In this document: positions 9,871 through 18,386 of the stretch, piece by piece
Layout: each line of letters begins with the position of its first letter
Numbering within the stretch: the stretch's first letter is position 1
Source of the DNA: Nitrosococcus halophilus Nc 4
Lineage (GTDB): Bacteria > Pseudomonadota > Gammaproteobacteria > Nitrosococcales > Nitrosococcaceae
Length of the DNA: 64,000 bases
Direction of reading: 5' to 3'
NCBI RefSeq assembly: GCF_000024725.1
Contig: NC_013960.1
Location: 3,892,001 to 3,956,000 of the forward strand
Position numbers and translations under genes: made by a program
Notes under the pieces: generated by a model
The model's input: only the letters and a program-made list of their open reading frames with translations
Told to the model about the DNA's origin: nothing
Database searches by the model: none

Positions 9871-9928
9871 TATACGTCTCTTAGCTTGACTTTGCCGTAA
9901 TCCCTTAATCTATTTCACTGACATTAAC

Positions 9929-10807
9929 ATGAATCATGAAACCAAAGGACTGATTTTAGGCTTTCTCGGAGTGACTGCATTTGGGTTGACTCTGCCTGCC
10001 ACACGCTTTGTGGTGCCTTATTTTGATCCCCTATTTATTGGTTTAGGACGAGCAGTTGTTGCCGCTTTAGTTGCAGGAGTCTTGCTCTTACTGGCAAAGG
10101 AAACTGTTCCTCATAAAAAGCAAATCATACAGCTCATTATTGTCGCCCTAGGAGTAGTTATCGGATTCCCTGTTCTATCGGCCTGGGCAATGCAAACTGT
10201 ACCTGCTTCCCATGGTGGCGTAGTTTTAGGCATTCTACCCTTAACAACAGCGATTGTCGGCGTATTGATATCAAGGGAAAAGCCATCCCTAGGCTTCTGG
10301 ACTTCAGGGATCCTTGGTGCTACCTTGGTGGTGACCTATTCCCTTTTCCGGGGAGTAGGGGATTTTTTATGGGGAGACCTCGCTTTGCTTGGCGCCGTTA
10401 TTGCCGCTGGCATAGGCTACGCCGTAGGGGGAAAGCTCTCTAGAGAAATAGGGGGCTGGAAAGTCATTTGCTGGGCATTAGTACTCTCCTTACCTATTAT
10501 CTTAGTTCCAGCAATAATGAAAGCTCCCCAGGAAATATATGAATTTCCCAGTAAAGTATGGATAAGTTTCTTATATCTAGCGTTGGTGAGCCAATTGTTC
10601 GGCTTTTTTCTATGGAATAAGGGCCTTGCCCTTGGCGGAATCGCGCGTGTAAGCCAAACTCAATTAGTTCAACCTTTCATCACAATTACTGCCTCAGTAA
10701 TGTTAATTGGGGAAACCATGGATATGGCCACGATCATCTTTGCTTTATTAGTCGTTGTAACAGTGGCATTTAACCGAAAAATGCCGATCTATAAGAAACC
10801 TAATTAA
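9929..10807 (+). CDS. EamA/DMT-family transporter (RhaT/YdcZ-like exporter)
   Basis: A 292-residue protein with ten predicted membrane segments arranged as two EamA repeats, each about 135-140 residues. The first half has GLTLPATRFVVPYFDPLFIG and the end of the second has the typical VQPFITITASVMLIGE. Members export amino acids or other metabolites, but the substrate cannot be read from sequence. No good Shine-Dalgarno sequence precedes ATG 9929; the start is chosen from the membrane-protein N-terminus. Confidence 0.85.
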   Translation: MNHETKGLILGFLGVTAFGLTLPATRFVVPYFDPLFIGLGRAVVAALVAGVLLLLAKETVPHKKQIIQLIIVALGVVIGFPVLSAWAMQTVPASHGGVVLGILPLTTAIVGVLISREKPSLGFWTSGILGATLVVTYSLFRGVGDFLWGDLALLGAVIAAGIGYAVGGKLSREIGGWKVICWALVLSLPIILVPAIMKAPQEIYEFPSKVWISFLYLALVSQLFGFFLWNKGLALGGIARVSQTQLVQPFITITASVMLIGETMDMATIIFALLVVVTVAFNRKMPIYKKPN

Positions 10808-10891
10808 AGTTTCTTAGAAACTCAAACGATAAATGCTCAATATTCTGATGGGTTTCAATATTCCCTTGACTGTCAAACTGAGCCCCCTCCA

Positions 10892-11017
10892 ATGTATAAA
10901 AATAATTACTGTGCCGGAGATTCTGGAGGTGACGGGAGTTCAAGAGGATTTTTTAGCGATTCTGCTGATACCAGCGGTTGCGGTTCAAGTTGTGGTGGAG
11001 GCCGCGGCGGCGATTAA
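10892..11017 (+). CDS. Possible Gly/Cys-rich small ORF or gene remnant
   Basis: A 41-codon frame from ATG 10892 to TAA at 11015-11017. The last residues are TSGCGSSCGGGRGGD, the kind of glycine/cysteine-rich tail seen at the end of several bacterial membrane or secreted proteins. The frame is open back to the EamA stop codon at 10805-10807 and is in phase with it. There is no ribosome binding site. It is more likely the tail of a lost gene than a working peptide; I do not recognise a family. Confidence 0.25.
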   Translation: MYKNNYCAGDSGGDGSSRGFFSDSADTSGCGSSCGGGRGGD

Positions 11018-11036
11018 GCACTCAAAAATATCTTTA

Positions 11037-11420
11037 TCAATCAATTACCGCAGGCTTTTCAATCACTGCAGGAAAGGAATGGATAAAACCTTCTCCTACA
11101 CCCTTAAAAGCACCTATTCCAAGCCCTACCATTCCACCTAAAATATGGCCGAACACAGGAACTTTATCCCCCGCAGAACGTCCCCACTCTTTTGCGCTTA
11201 ACCCTCCTTCTTCAATAATATTGATGGGCCAACGGGCTCCCATGTTACCGACAAACTCAAGAGGTTCACAAAGTATCCTTAAGAACAAATTTACCTCAGA
11301 ACATTCTAAGTAATTCCTTGAGTCCACATCCCATCGGGCAAGACCCCGATCCTCAAGCATATCGGCCAATGGAGCCGTAGAAAATAATAGCAACACCAAG
11401 GCTAACAATTTCAATTTCAT
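11037..11420 (-). CDS. Small exported protein of unknown function
   Basis: A 127-residue protein with a clean signal peptide (MKLKLLALVLLLFSTAPLA) and likely cleavage near residue 19-20. The mature part has two cysteines (YLECSEV, ILCEP) that could form a disulfide and a glycine-rich hydrophobic stretch GHILGGMVGLGIGAFKGVGEG near the C-terminus, which may insert in a membrane. An AAGGTGAG ribosome binding site precedes the ATG. I recognise no family. It lies 141 bp downstream of the 230-residue envelope protein gene on the same strand, possibly in the same unit. Confidence 0.6.
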   Translation of the reverse strand: MKLKLLALVLLLFSTAPLADMLEDRGLARWDVDSRNYLECSEVNLFLRILCEPLEFVGNMGARWPINIIEEGGLSAKEWGRSAGDKVPVFGHILGGMVGLGIGAFKGVGEGFIHSFPAVIEKPAVID

Positions 11421-11561
11421 AACTCACCTTAAAAGTACAGACTCCGATCACCCGATCAGAAAATTTTTTCAACAAGAGAAATTTTCTATTAGATGTAATT
11501 TATTCGCTTAATTTGACCGGGAGATCGGAGCATTTACATGAAAAATGATATGGATTATAAA

Positions 11562-12254
11562 TTAATCTTTATCCTTCTCTTCTTCTTTTTCTTCGTTCTC
11601 TTCTTTTTCTTCTTCTTTTTTATCTTTTGCTTTTGCCGCGCTTGAGCTTCTAAAGCGATAAATAGCATAACCGAGCGCAGCGAGTATCAAGAGACCAAAA
11701 ATAATGGGCAACATACGCCGCACTAAAGGTATCTCTTCTTCTATACCTACTCGAATGGGGATACTGATTTCTTCCCCCTCTATGGTCAGGATAGCGGCGT
11801 AGAGGCCTCGCTTGTCAAAATCCACCCGTGTTTCTATCAAACCAGCACGGTATTTTTTTTCAGGAGCTTGTACAAGTGTGCGTGTTTCCATGACATTGCC
11901 CGGCTTTTCACCCGTAGCGATTTCTACAATTCGAAGAGCGACTGGCCGGCTTCTGGTATAACGGTCCATAAGATCAATGGTAATAAGGGTTATGCCGGTG
12001 ATGGGTAGATCATGGCAAAAACGTTCAAATTCCAGCTTCCGCTTTCCCTCTTCTTCTTCCTCTTTTTCTATGTCCACTTGCTGATAAGCAGTAAAGTGCA
12101 CCATAAACCCCTTAGCCTTTGTCACGCAAGGTATTCCTACCTCAGGAGCCTGTACCGGATCCTCCTCCTGCGCCCACCCGAAAGGGGTGCAAAAAAGAAC
12201 AGCTACGATAAGAAAAAAAACATTCTGCGATAATTTTTTCATTACTTTATTCAT
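11562..12254 (-). CDS. Single-pass envelope protein with an acidic cytoplasmic tail, unknown function
   Basis: A 230-residue protein: signal peptide to about residue 28 (GWAQ), a periplasmic domain of about 150 residues with a two-cysteine pattern (GIPCVTKAKG, RFCHDLP) and a beta-rich character, one membrane segment near residues 182-201 (MLPIIFGLLILAALGYAIY), then a 30-residue Lys/Glu tail that must lie inside the cytoplasm. The start at 12254 is supported by GGCAGGAG six bases upstream. No family was recognised. The layout resembles small envelope adaptors, but that is only a topology comparison. Confidence 0.62.
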   Translation of the reverse strand: MNKVMKKLSQNVFFLIVAVLFCTPFGWAQEEDPVQAPEVGIPCVTKAKGFMVHFTAYQQVDIEKEEEEEGKRKLEFERFCHDLPITGITLITIDLMDRYTRSRPVALRIVEIATGEKPGNVMETRTLVQAPEKKYRAGLIETRVDFDKRGLYAAILTIEGEEISIPIRVGIEEEIPLVRRMLPIIFGLLILAALGYAIYRFRSSSAAKAKDKKEEEKEENEEKEEEKDKD

Positions 12255-12693
12255 TGTTACTCCTGCCTTTCCAACCTGCCACCCCCTTTGGAGCAGGAGA
12301 GCAGGTGGATTATTTTTGGGTCAAATTATAATTAAACCTCATCATTGCGATATGGCTGTAAGTCGATACGCTCTTTCAATTTAGGTACCTGTTTACCATT
12401 TATTTCCCCATCTGCCTTTGATAACTGACCCACGTTGTGGCGTTGACCTCTTGGCTATACCACACCTTCTCTAAGGAACCCTCCCTTGTAAGCCCTTACT
12501 TGATGAAGCTAGGGTTTTTATATCCCCTAACGAGAACATGGACATTTCGCCAAGGCAGAACTTCCAATAATAAGTCAGATCTTTTTTGGGTACCATATCA
12601 TCCCCTGTATACTAGAGGAGTTGAATAGCTGAAATAGGGTAATTTTCGCGACTATAGTTAAGCAATTAAGATATTGACTAAAAGGGGAAAAGG
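12255..12693. other. Divergent intergenic region with a candidate promoter
   Basis: Spacer between the envelope protein gene and the SDR gene. The best promoter candidate is TATACT at 12608-12613 with a weak TTTTGG 18 bp before it, which would serve the SDR gene 80 bp downstream. A short inverted repeat (ACCTGC 12274-12279 with GCAGGT 12301-12306) lies close to the start of the envelope gene. No RNA gene or credible coding frame was seen. Confidence 0.35.
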
Positions 12694-13506
12694 ATGCATA
12701 AAGACCTTGCAGGCAAACGTGTTCTCGTCACTGGGGCTTCGGGCGGACTGGGTGCCGCTATAGCCAAAGCCTTTGGGGGCCAAGGTTGCCGCGTTCTAGT
12801 CCATTACCGCACCCGAGAACAAGGGGCGGATCAGACAGTTAGAGCGATCCAGCAAGCAGGAGGCACCGCCCTTCAATACCCTGCTGATTTGCGATCAGAA
12901 AAAGCCATTGAGAAGCTGGTTAATTTCATTGTCGAAACCTGGAATGGCATCGACGTGTTAGTCAACAATGCCGGCGTAGTATTAAAGGCCAGCGCGCTCG
13001 ATGCGGGTGCGACCTACTGGGATGATAGCCTCAATGTGAACCTTCGAGCCCCCTATCTCCTTAGCCGCCAGGTAGCAAACCAAATGATTAAAGAAGGGGT
13101 TGAGGGTGTTATCCTTAATAATTCCAGCATTCATGCCACCAAGAGCGTCCCCTACTTCAGCGCCTATGCAGCCTCTAAAGCGGGCCTAGAGGCCATGAGC
13201 CGAGTCATGGCGTTAGAATGGGCACCCTATCACATCCGCGTTAACTGTATTGCACCAGGGGTAGTGCCGGTAGAGCGGACGCAGGAAACCTTACGAGCCC
13301 AACAGGACAACTGGATGCCCCATATTCCTGCAGGGCGTTTTGGACGGCCACAAGATATTGCGGAAATGGCGGTCTATCTCTGCAGCAAAGCGGCCGATTG
13401 GGTCACCGGTCAATCTTTCGTAGTGGATGGCGGTATGTTAGCGAGAATGGACATGCCGCGCCGCCCACAGCCCCCCCTTCCGCCGCTACCAGACCCTATT
13501 GCATAG
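12694..13506 (+). CDS. Short-chain dehydrogenase/reductase (FabG-like, NAD(P)-dependent)
   Basis: A 270-residue classical SDR. The cofactor motif TGASGGLGAAI is at residues 11-21, NNAG follows the beta-4 strand, the catalytic Ser lies in NNSSIHA, and Tyr158 and Lys162 form the YxxxK pair (YAASKAG). The end VDGGML is typical. The last 20 residues form a proline-rich tail (RPQPPLPPLPDP) not usual in the family. The substrate is unknown; it is not next to fatty-acid genes, so a metabolic or cofactor-related reductase is as likely as FabG itself. AAAAGGGGAAAAGG gives a good ribosome binding site. Confidence 0.85.
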   Translation: MHKDLAGKRVLVTGASGGLGAAIAKAFGGQGCRVLVHYRTREQGADQTVRAIQQAGGTALQYPADLRSEKAIEKLVNFIVETWNGIDVLVNNAGVVLKASALDAGATYWDDSLNVNLRAPYLLSRQVANQMIKEGVEGVILNNSSIHATKSVPYFSAYAASKAGLEAMSRVMALEWAPYHIRVNCIAPGVVPVERTQETLRAQQDNWMPHIPAGRFGRPQDIAEMAVYLCSKAADWVTGQSFVVDGGMLARMDMPRRPQPPLPPLPDPIA

Positions 13507-13540
13507 CCGGCTTCTATATTTGAGTCTTGTTTCAAAGGGC

Positions 13541-14683
13541 TCAACCCTGCTCCGGCCCTTGGAGAGTGACTCCTTCGATGGCGGCACTTAGTTTCTCGGC
13601 CATTCCCTCACCCCCTAGTTTTACCATTAGGCGCACTTCATTGGCCGAATCAGCATTGCGGAGTGCATCTTCGTAACTAATGGCCCCTTCTTTATGCAAT
13701 TGATAAACGGCCCTATCAAAACTTTGCATCCCTTGTTCGGTCGAGCGTTTCATCAAGTCCTTGATGCCGATGACATCTCCCTTATAAATAAGCTCAGCAA
13801 CCAGTGGCGTATTAATGAGGATTTCTACTGCTGCCCGCCGCCCCTGACCATCCGTGGTCGGAATCAGGCGCTGGGCGACCACCGCCTTAAGGTTCAGAGA
13901 AAGATCCAACAACAATTGCTGGCGTCGATCTTCAGGAAAGAAATTGATAATGCGCTCTAAGGCTTGATTGGCATTATTGGCATGGAGCGTGGATAAACAC
14001 AGATGACCGGTCTCGGCAAAGGCCATCGCATATTCCATGGTTTCCCGACTCCGAATCTCGCCAATCAGGATCACATCTGGGGCCTGCCGTAGGGTATTCT
14101 TAAGGGCCACCTCGTAAGACTGGGTATCGATACCCACTTCCCGCTGGGTGATGATACAGTCTTCATGCTCATGAATATATTCGATGGGATCTTCAATAGT
14201 TACAATATGGCCCTTGCTGTTGCGATTACGGTAACCTACCATGGCAGCAAGGGAAGTGGATTTACCTGATCCTGTTCCCCCTACGAAGATCACCATGCCA
14301 CGGCTAATCATAGTGAGCTGACGTAGTGTGGTGGGCAAATGAAGTTGCTCAAAGCTGGGGATCTCCGTCTTGATGCGGCGTAGCACCATGCCTGCACTAC
14401 TCCGCTGATAGAAGGCATTAACACGGAACCGGCCGAGATTTTCTCTGCTAAGGGCAAAATTTCCCTCATGGGTTTGGTTAAACTCCTCCTGCTGCTGGGG
14501 AGTCATCGCCTTGAACACTAACTCTTTTGCTTGGCTCTCTGACAAAGACCGCTGGCTTGTCGGTGTAACTTTACCGTGGATCTTGAAACTAGGAGGAAAT
14601 CCTGCCGTAATAAAGAGATCTGAGGCATCATGCTTGACCATGGCCTGCAGCAGAATCTCTAGGTCAACTGCTAGATCTTTCAT
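13541..14683 (-). CDS. pilU: Type IV pilus retraction accessory ATPase PilU
   Basis: A 380-residue hexameric secretion-type ATPase, the second twitching motor. It has Walker A (GGTGSGKSTS), the Asp box (EDPIEYIHEHEDC), Walker B (DVILIGEIR) and the His box (ETGHLCLSTLHANNA). The N-terminus (LLQAMVKHDASDLFITAGFPPSFKIHG) is the PilT/PilU PAS-like domain, and the C-terminal extension beyond the PilT length points to PilU. It lies 8 bp downstream of pilT in one operon. It acts at the inner membrane face and depends on PilT for retraction. Confidence 0.93.
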   Translation of the reverse strand: MKDLAVDLEILLQAMVKHDASDLFITAGFPPSFKIHGKVTPTSQRSLSESQAKELVFKAMTPQQQEEFNQTHEGNFALSRENLGRFRVNAFYQRSSAGMVLRRIKTEIPSFEQLHLPTTLRQLTMISRGMVIFVGGTGSGKSTSLAAMVGYRNRNSKGHIVTIEDPIEYIHEHEDCIITQREVGIDTQSYEVALKNTLRQAPDVILIGEIRSRETMEYAMAFAETGHLCLSTLHANNANQALERIINFFPEDRRQQLLLDLSLNLKAVVAQRLIPTTDGQGRRAAVEILINTPLVAELIYKGDVIGIKDLMKRSTEQGMQSFDRAVYQLHKEGAISYEDALRNADSANEVRLMVKLGGEGMAEKLSAAIEGVTLQGPEQG

Positions 14684-14691
14684 GGGTTACC

Positions 14692-15729
14692 CTAGCGGAA
14701 AAGTTCTTTGCTTACTGCTTTCTTGACTGCCTCCTGTTTGGTCACCACATTGCGGCGGGTCAACTCTAACAGGCACTGATCCAAGGTTTGCATGCCTGCT
14801 CCTTGGCCCGTCTGGATAGCAGAATACATTTGGGGGATTTTATCTTCACGAATGAGGTTGCGGATGGCTGGAGTGCCAATCATGATCTCGTGGGCCGCAA
14901 CCCGACCACCGCCAAATTTTTTAAGGAGGGTCTGAGAAATGACCGCCCGCAAGGATTCGGAGAGCATTGAGCGCACCATATCTTTCTCCGCCGCAGGGAA
15001 TACATCGATGATACGGTCAATAGTCTTTGCCGCAGAACTGGTATGCAAGGTGCCAAAAACCAGGTGGCCTGTCTCAGCCGCCGTTAAGGCGAGACGAATG
15101 GTTTCCAGATCCCGCATCTCACCCACTAGGATGATGTCAGGATCTTCACGTAATGCCGAGCGTAGCGCTTCGCTAAAACCATGGGTATCCCGATGAACTT
15201 CACGTTGATTAACAAGGCTTTTTTTGCTTTCATGAACGAATTCAATAGGATCTTCGATAGTTAAAATGTGGGCAAAATCATTCTCGTTTTTATAATTAAC
15301 CATGGCCGCTAAGGTGGTTGATTTTCCGGAGCCGGTAGGTCCAGTCACCAACACAATCCCCCGAGGATGGTTGGCGATATCCTTAAACACAGCGGGGGCA
15401 TCCAGCTCCTCGAGGGTCAGTACCTGGGAGGGAATGGTGCGGAATACTGCCGCTGCCCCACGGTTTTGATTGAAGGCATTGACGCGGAAACGGGCTAATC
15501 CAGGGATCTCGAAGGAAAAATCGGTTTCAAGAAATTCTTCATAACCCTTACGCTGCTTGTCATTCATAATATCGTAAATCATGGCGTGGACTTCCTTGTG
15601 CTCCATGGGTGGTAAATTGATCCGGCGGACGTCGCCATCTACCCGGATCATCGGAGGGAGTCCAGCAGAGATATGTAAGTCAGAGGCAGAATTCTTGACA
15701 CTAAAGGCAAGCAGTTCGGCGATATCCAT
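14692..15729 (-). CDS. pilT: Twitching motility ATPase PilT
   Basis: A 345-residue pilus retraction ATPase. ATG 15729 gives the canonical start MDIAELLAFSVKNSASDLHIS; the open frame continues upstream to 15870, but that extension is not conserved and would overlap the divergent yggS. Walker A GPTGSGKSTT, Asp box EDPIEFVHESK, Walker B DIILVGEMRD and His box ETGHLVFGTLHTSSA are all intact, as is the AIRNLIRE signature near the C-terminus. It drives pilus depolymerisation for twitching and DNA uptake, which fits with dprA elsewhere in the window. Confidence 0.96.
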   Translation of the reverse strand: MDIAELLAFSVKNSASDLHISAGLPPMIRVDGDVRRINLPPMEHKEVHAMIYDIMNDKQRKGYEEFLETDFSFEIPGLARFRVNAFNQNRGAAAVFRTIPSQVLTLEELDAPAVFKDIANHPRGIVLVTGPTGSGKSTTLAAMVNYKNENDFAHILTIEDPIEFVHESKKSLVNQREVHRDTHGFSEALRSALREDPDIILVGEMRDLETIRLALTAAETGHLVFGTLHTSSAAKTIDRIIDVFPAAEKDMVRSMLSESLRAVISQTLLKKFGGGRVAAHEIMIGTPAIRNLIREDKIPQMYSAIQTGQGAGMQTLDQCLLELTRRNVVTKQEAVKKAVSKELFR

Positions 15730-15849
15730 AGATTTCCTCAGATGGTTTCCGCAGTATTGATGGAGTATCTTATTTCGTTGGGAATATCGGCTAGGCTTAG
15801 CCAAACTTAAAATGACTAGACGTTCGCGAGGAGGCGACAAATACAAAAC

Positions 15850-16545
15850 ATGACCCAGATCGCACAGCAATTAGCTCAAGTTCAGACCCGCATTGCCGAA
15901 GCTGAGCAGCGTTTTGGCCGCCCAGCAGGAAGCGTTACCCTCGTAGCAGCCACCAAGACCTGCTCAGTTTCCGCCATTCGGGCTGCAATAGCCTGCGGAC
16001 AACGTGCTTTTGGAGAAAATTATCTGCAAGAGGCCTTGCCAAAAATTAAAGAGTTGGAATCGGAAAATTTGGAATGGCACTTCATTGGTCCTATTCAATC
16101 CAACAAAACCCGGGATATCGCCGCCCACTTTGATTGGGTTCACAGCGTTGACCGCTTAAAAGTCGCCCAGCGCCTCAACCAACAACGGCCGCCGGAACTG
16201 CCGCCCCTTAATGTCTGTTTACAGGTGAATATTAGTGGCGAGGATTCCAAATCTGGCACCACTCCCGAAGAACTTACCGAGCTAGCCAAAGCAGTCGCTG
16301 AAATGCCCCGGCTTTCATTGCGAGGCCTAATGACTCTGCCCCCTCTTAATTCTGACTTTGAAGCGCAACGCCAGCCTTTTCGCGCCTTACACCAATTATG
16401 GCAGGAGCTTCGCCAGGGGGGGCTAAAGCTAGACACCCTCTCCATCGGCATGACCGACGATCTAGAAGCCGCCATTGCGGAAGGCGCCACTTTGGTTCGG
16501 GTCGGTGCAGCGATATTTGGTCGCCGGCCGCCAAAAGACGCTTAA
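15850..16545 (+). CDS. yggS: PLP homeostasis protein YggS (COG0325/YBL036C family)
   Basis: A 231-residue single-domain alanine-racemase-fold protein that carries PLP on Lys36 in VAATKT and regulates PLP pools rather than catalysing a known reaction. Family motifs GENYLQEA, WHFIGPIQSNK and LSIGMTDDLEAAI are present, with the usual GATLVRVGAAIFG end. It starts a plus-strand operon yggS-proC-yggT-yggU, divergent from pilTU, a widespread arrangement. A GAGGAGG sequence lies about 15 bases upstream of the ATG. Confidence 0.94.
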   Translation: MTQIAQQLAQVQTRIAEAEQRFGRPAGSVTLVAATKTCSVSAIRAAIACGQRAFGENYLQEALPKIKELESENLEWHFIGPIQSNKTRDIAAHFDWVHSVDRLKVAQRLNQQRPPELPPLNVCLQVNISGEDSKSGTTPEELTELAKAVAEMPRLSLRGLMTLPPLNSDFEAQRQPFRALHQLWQELRQGGLKLDTLSIGMTDDLEAAIAEGATLVRVGAAIFGRRPPKDA

Positions 16546-16639
16546 ACCGGCCGGTTCCATTAAAACCCTGCTGCAACATTCAGCTTAACCCCCATTATGA
16601 GGTAAACTCAGGATTTGGAATGGAGCTAAAAGTGAAGCC

Positions 16640-17473
16640 ATGAATGAAAAAACCCTTGCTTTTATCGGTGGCGGCAACATGGCAACCAGTCTCATCGGTG
16701 GCCTGATTGCCGATGGCCGCAATGCCCAGACTATTTGGGTCGCTGATCCGGATCGGAGCAAGCTAGATGCCCTCCATCACCGCTTCAGCGTCAACACCAC
16801 CCCCGATAATCTTCAGGCCGCTCAAGAAGCGGAAGTGGTTGTCCTGGCAGTCAAACCCCAACAGTTGAGGACGGTGGCCACCGGACTCAAAAGCGTGGTC
16901 ACATCCTCCCAGCCCCTTTGGCTCACGATTGCTGCGGGAATCCGGATCCCGGATTTAGAGCGCTGGCTCGGTGGTCCGGCACCCATCGTGCGCGCAATGC
17001 CTAACACCCCGGCGTTAGTTCAAGCAGGCGCTACAGCTTTATTCGCCAATGCTCAAACTAACCCCCAGCAACGGCAAATGGCAGAATCCGTACTACGAGC
17101 GGTGGGACTCACCTTATGGCTGAAGGATGAAAATCTCATGGAAGTGGTCACCGCCCTATCGGGCAGCGGTCCTGCCTATTTTTTCCTAGTCATGGAGGCG
17201 ATGGAAAAAGCCGCTATCGATTTAGGCCTGGACGACAGCACTGCCCGTTTGTTGACTCTCGAAACCGCCTTCGGAGCCGCTAAAATGGCTTTGGAAAGTG
17301 AAGAAGACAGTATCCGCCTCCGACAGCGGGTCACCTCGCCGGGGGGGACCACCGAGCGAGCCATTACCGCCTTAGAAGAAGCCAACATCCGGGAAGCGTT
17401 TGCTCATGCCTTGCGTGCTGCCCGTGACCGTACCCGAGAACTAGCCGAGGAACTTGGAACCGATCATGCCTAG
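16640..17473 (+). CDS. proC: Pyrroline-5-carboxylate reductase
   Basis: A 277-residue enzyme for the last step of proline synthesis (P5C + NAD(P)H to proline). The Rossmann motif GGGNMATSLIGGL is at the N-terminus, VLAVKPQ follows beta-4, RAMPNTPALV is the conserved substrate loop, and the signature VTSPGGTTERAITALEE is present near the C-terminus. It is the second gene of the yggS operon; its last 8 bases overlap yggT. Confidence 0.96.
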   Translation: MNEKTLAFIGGGNMATSLIGGLIADGRNAQTIWVADPDRSKLDALHHRFSVNTTPDNLQAAQEAEVVVLAVKPQQLRTVATGLKSVVTSSQPLWLTIAAGIRIPDLERWLGGPAPIVRAMPNTPALVQAGATALFANAQTNPQQRQMAESVLRAVGLTLWLKDENLMEVVTALSGSGPAYFFLVMEAMEKAAIDLGLDDSTARLLTLETAFGAAKMALESEEDSIRLRQRVTSPGGTTERAITALEEANIREAFAHALRAARDRTRELAEELGTDHA

Positions 17474-18029
17474 CGATTATCTCTCCACCCCGCTCATTTT
17501 TCTGGTTAATACCCTTTTTAGCCTTTATATTCTAGCGGTAATGCTGCGCCTGCTCCTGCAATGGGTACGGGCTGATTTCCATAATCCCTTGGCAAAGTTT
17601 CTGATCACGATTACCCAGCCACTGCTCCGTCCCCTGCGCCGTTTTATACCCCCTATCGGCAACCTAGATACGGCTTCCCTCTTCCTACTCTTGGTACTCA
17701 CGATGGTTAAACTCGCCATCATCTCAAGTTTAGCCGTAAAAGTCCCCGCCATATCCATACTGGCATGGGCAAGCATCGGCGACCTCATCAGTCTAACGTT
17801 CGATATCCTCAAGATTGCCATCTTAATCCAGGTGATCTTAAGCTGGGTAGCGCCCACCAGCTACAACCCGGCGACCATACTGCTATACCATCTCACCGAA
17901 CCGCTGTTACGGCCGGCCCGGAATTTAGTACCGCCCATCGGCGGCTTAGATCTCTCACCACTAGTGGTTCTGATTGGTCTACAAATGGCTTCCATGCTTA
18001 TCGAGCCCTGGTTTCCCCGCATCATCTGA
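17466..18029 (+). CDS. yggT: YggT family membrane protein
   Basis: A 187-residue inner-membrane protein made of two similar YGGT repeats, each with paired hydrophobic segments. Each repeat ends in the family motif: ITQPLLRPLRRFIPPIG and LTEPLLRPARNLVPPIG. I prefer ATG 17466, inside the end of proC; TTG 17454 is an alternative. It is fixed in the yggS-proC-yggT-yggU operon. A role in ion tolerance or membrane homeostasis has been proposed for family members; the exact function is unknown. Confidence 0.9.
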   Translation: MPSDYLSTPLIFLVNTLFSLYILAVMLRLLLQWVRADFHNPLAKFLITITQPLLRPLRRFIPPIGNLDTASLFLLLVLTMVKLAIISSLAVKVPAISILAWASIGDLISLTFDILKIAILIQVILSWVAPTSYNPATILLYHLTEPLLRPARNLVPPIGGLDLSPLVVLIGLQMASMLIEPWFPRII

Positions 18030-18035
18030 TTGCCC

Positions 18036-18344
18036 ATGGCCATTCCTTGGTATCATTGGGAACAGGATGCTCTGATTATCCAAATACGGCTCCAACCACG
18101 GGCTAGTTGCGACGAAATTATTGGTCCCCATGGGGACCGGCTAAAAGTTCGAATCACGGCTCCCCCCGTGGAAGGTAAAGCCAATGCTGACTTGATCCGC
18201 TTTCTTGCCAAAACCTTCCGGGTCAGCAAAAGCCAAGTCCGCCTGCTCTCAGGAGCCACTGGCCGAGACAAACGGGTGTGCATTGAAAAACCCGCTAAAT
18301 TATTGCCGGGCATGGCTCCCCCTAAGAGTAAGGCTGAAGGATAG
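18036..18344 (+). CDS. yggU: DUF167 / YggU family protein
   Basis: A 102-residue small alpha/beta protein of the UPF0235 family: LQPRASCDEIIGPHG, then KVRITAPPVEGKANADLI, and SKSQVRLLSGATGRDKRVCI. ATG 18036 lies 6 bases after the yggT stop; TTG 18030 is in frame. It is the last gene of the operon. Biochemical function is unknown. Confidence 0.92.
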   Translation: MAIPWYHWEQDALIIQIRLQPRASCDEIIGPHGDRLKVRITAPPVEGKANADLIRFLAKTFRVSKSQVRLLSGATGRDKRVCIEKPAKLLPGMAPPKSKAEG

Positions 18345-18386
18345 GGTTGGATAAACGGGCCGAGAAAGGCTATCCAAGAACCTAAG

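Noticed and set aside
10978-11313. 111-codon frame opposite the small exported protein
   Set aside because: Antisense shadow; the minus-strand gene has a clear signal peptide and ribosome binding site.
12437-12628. 63-codon frame upstream of the SDR gene
   Set aside because: No ribosome binding site, odd composition, and it covers the candidate promoter region.
15730-15870. N-terminal extension of PilT
   Set aside because: PilT homologues start at MDIAELL; the extension would overlap the divergent yggS and is not family-like.
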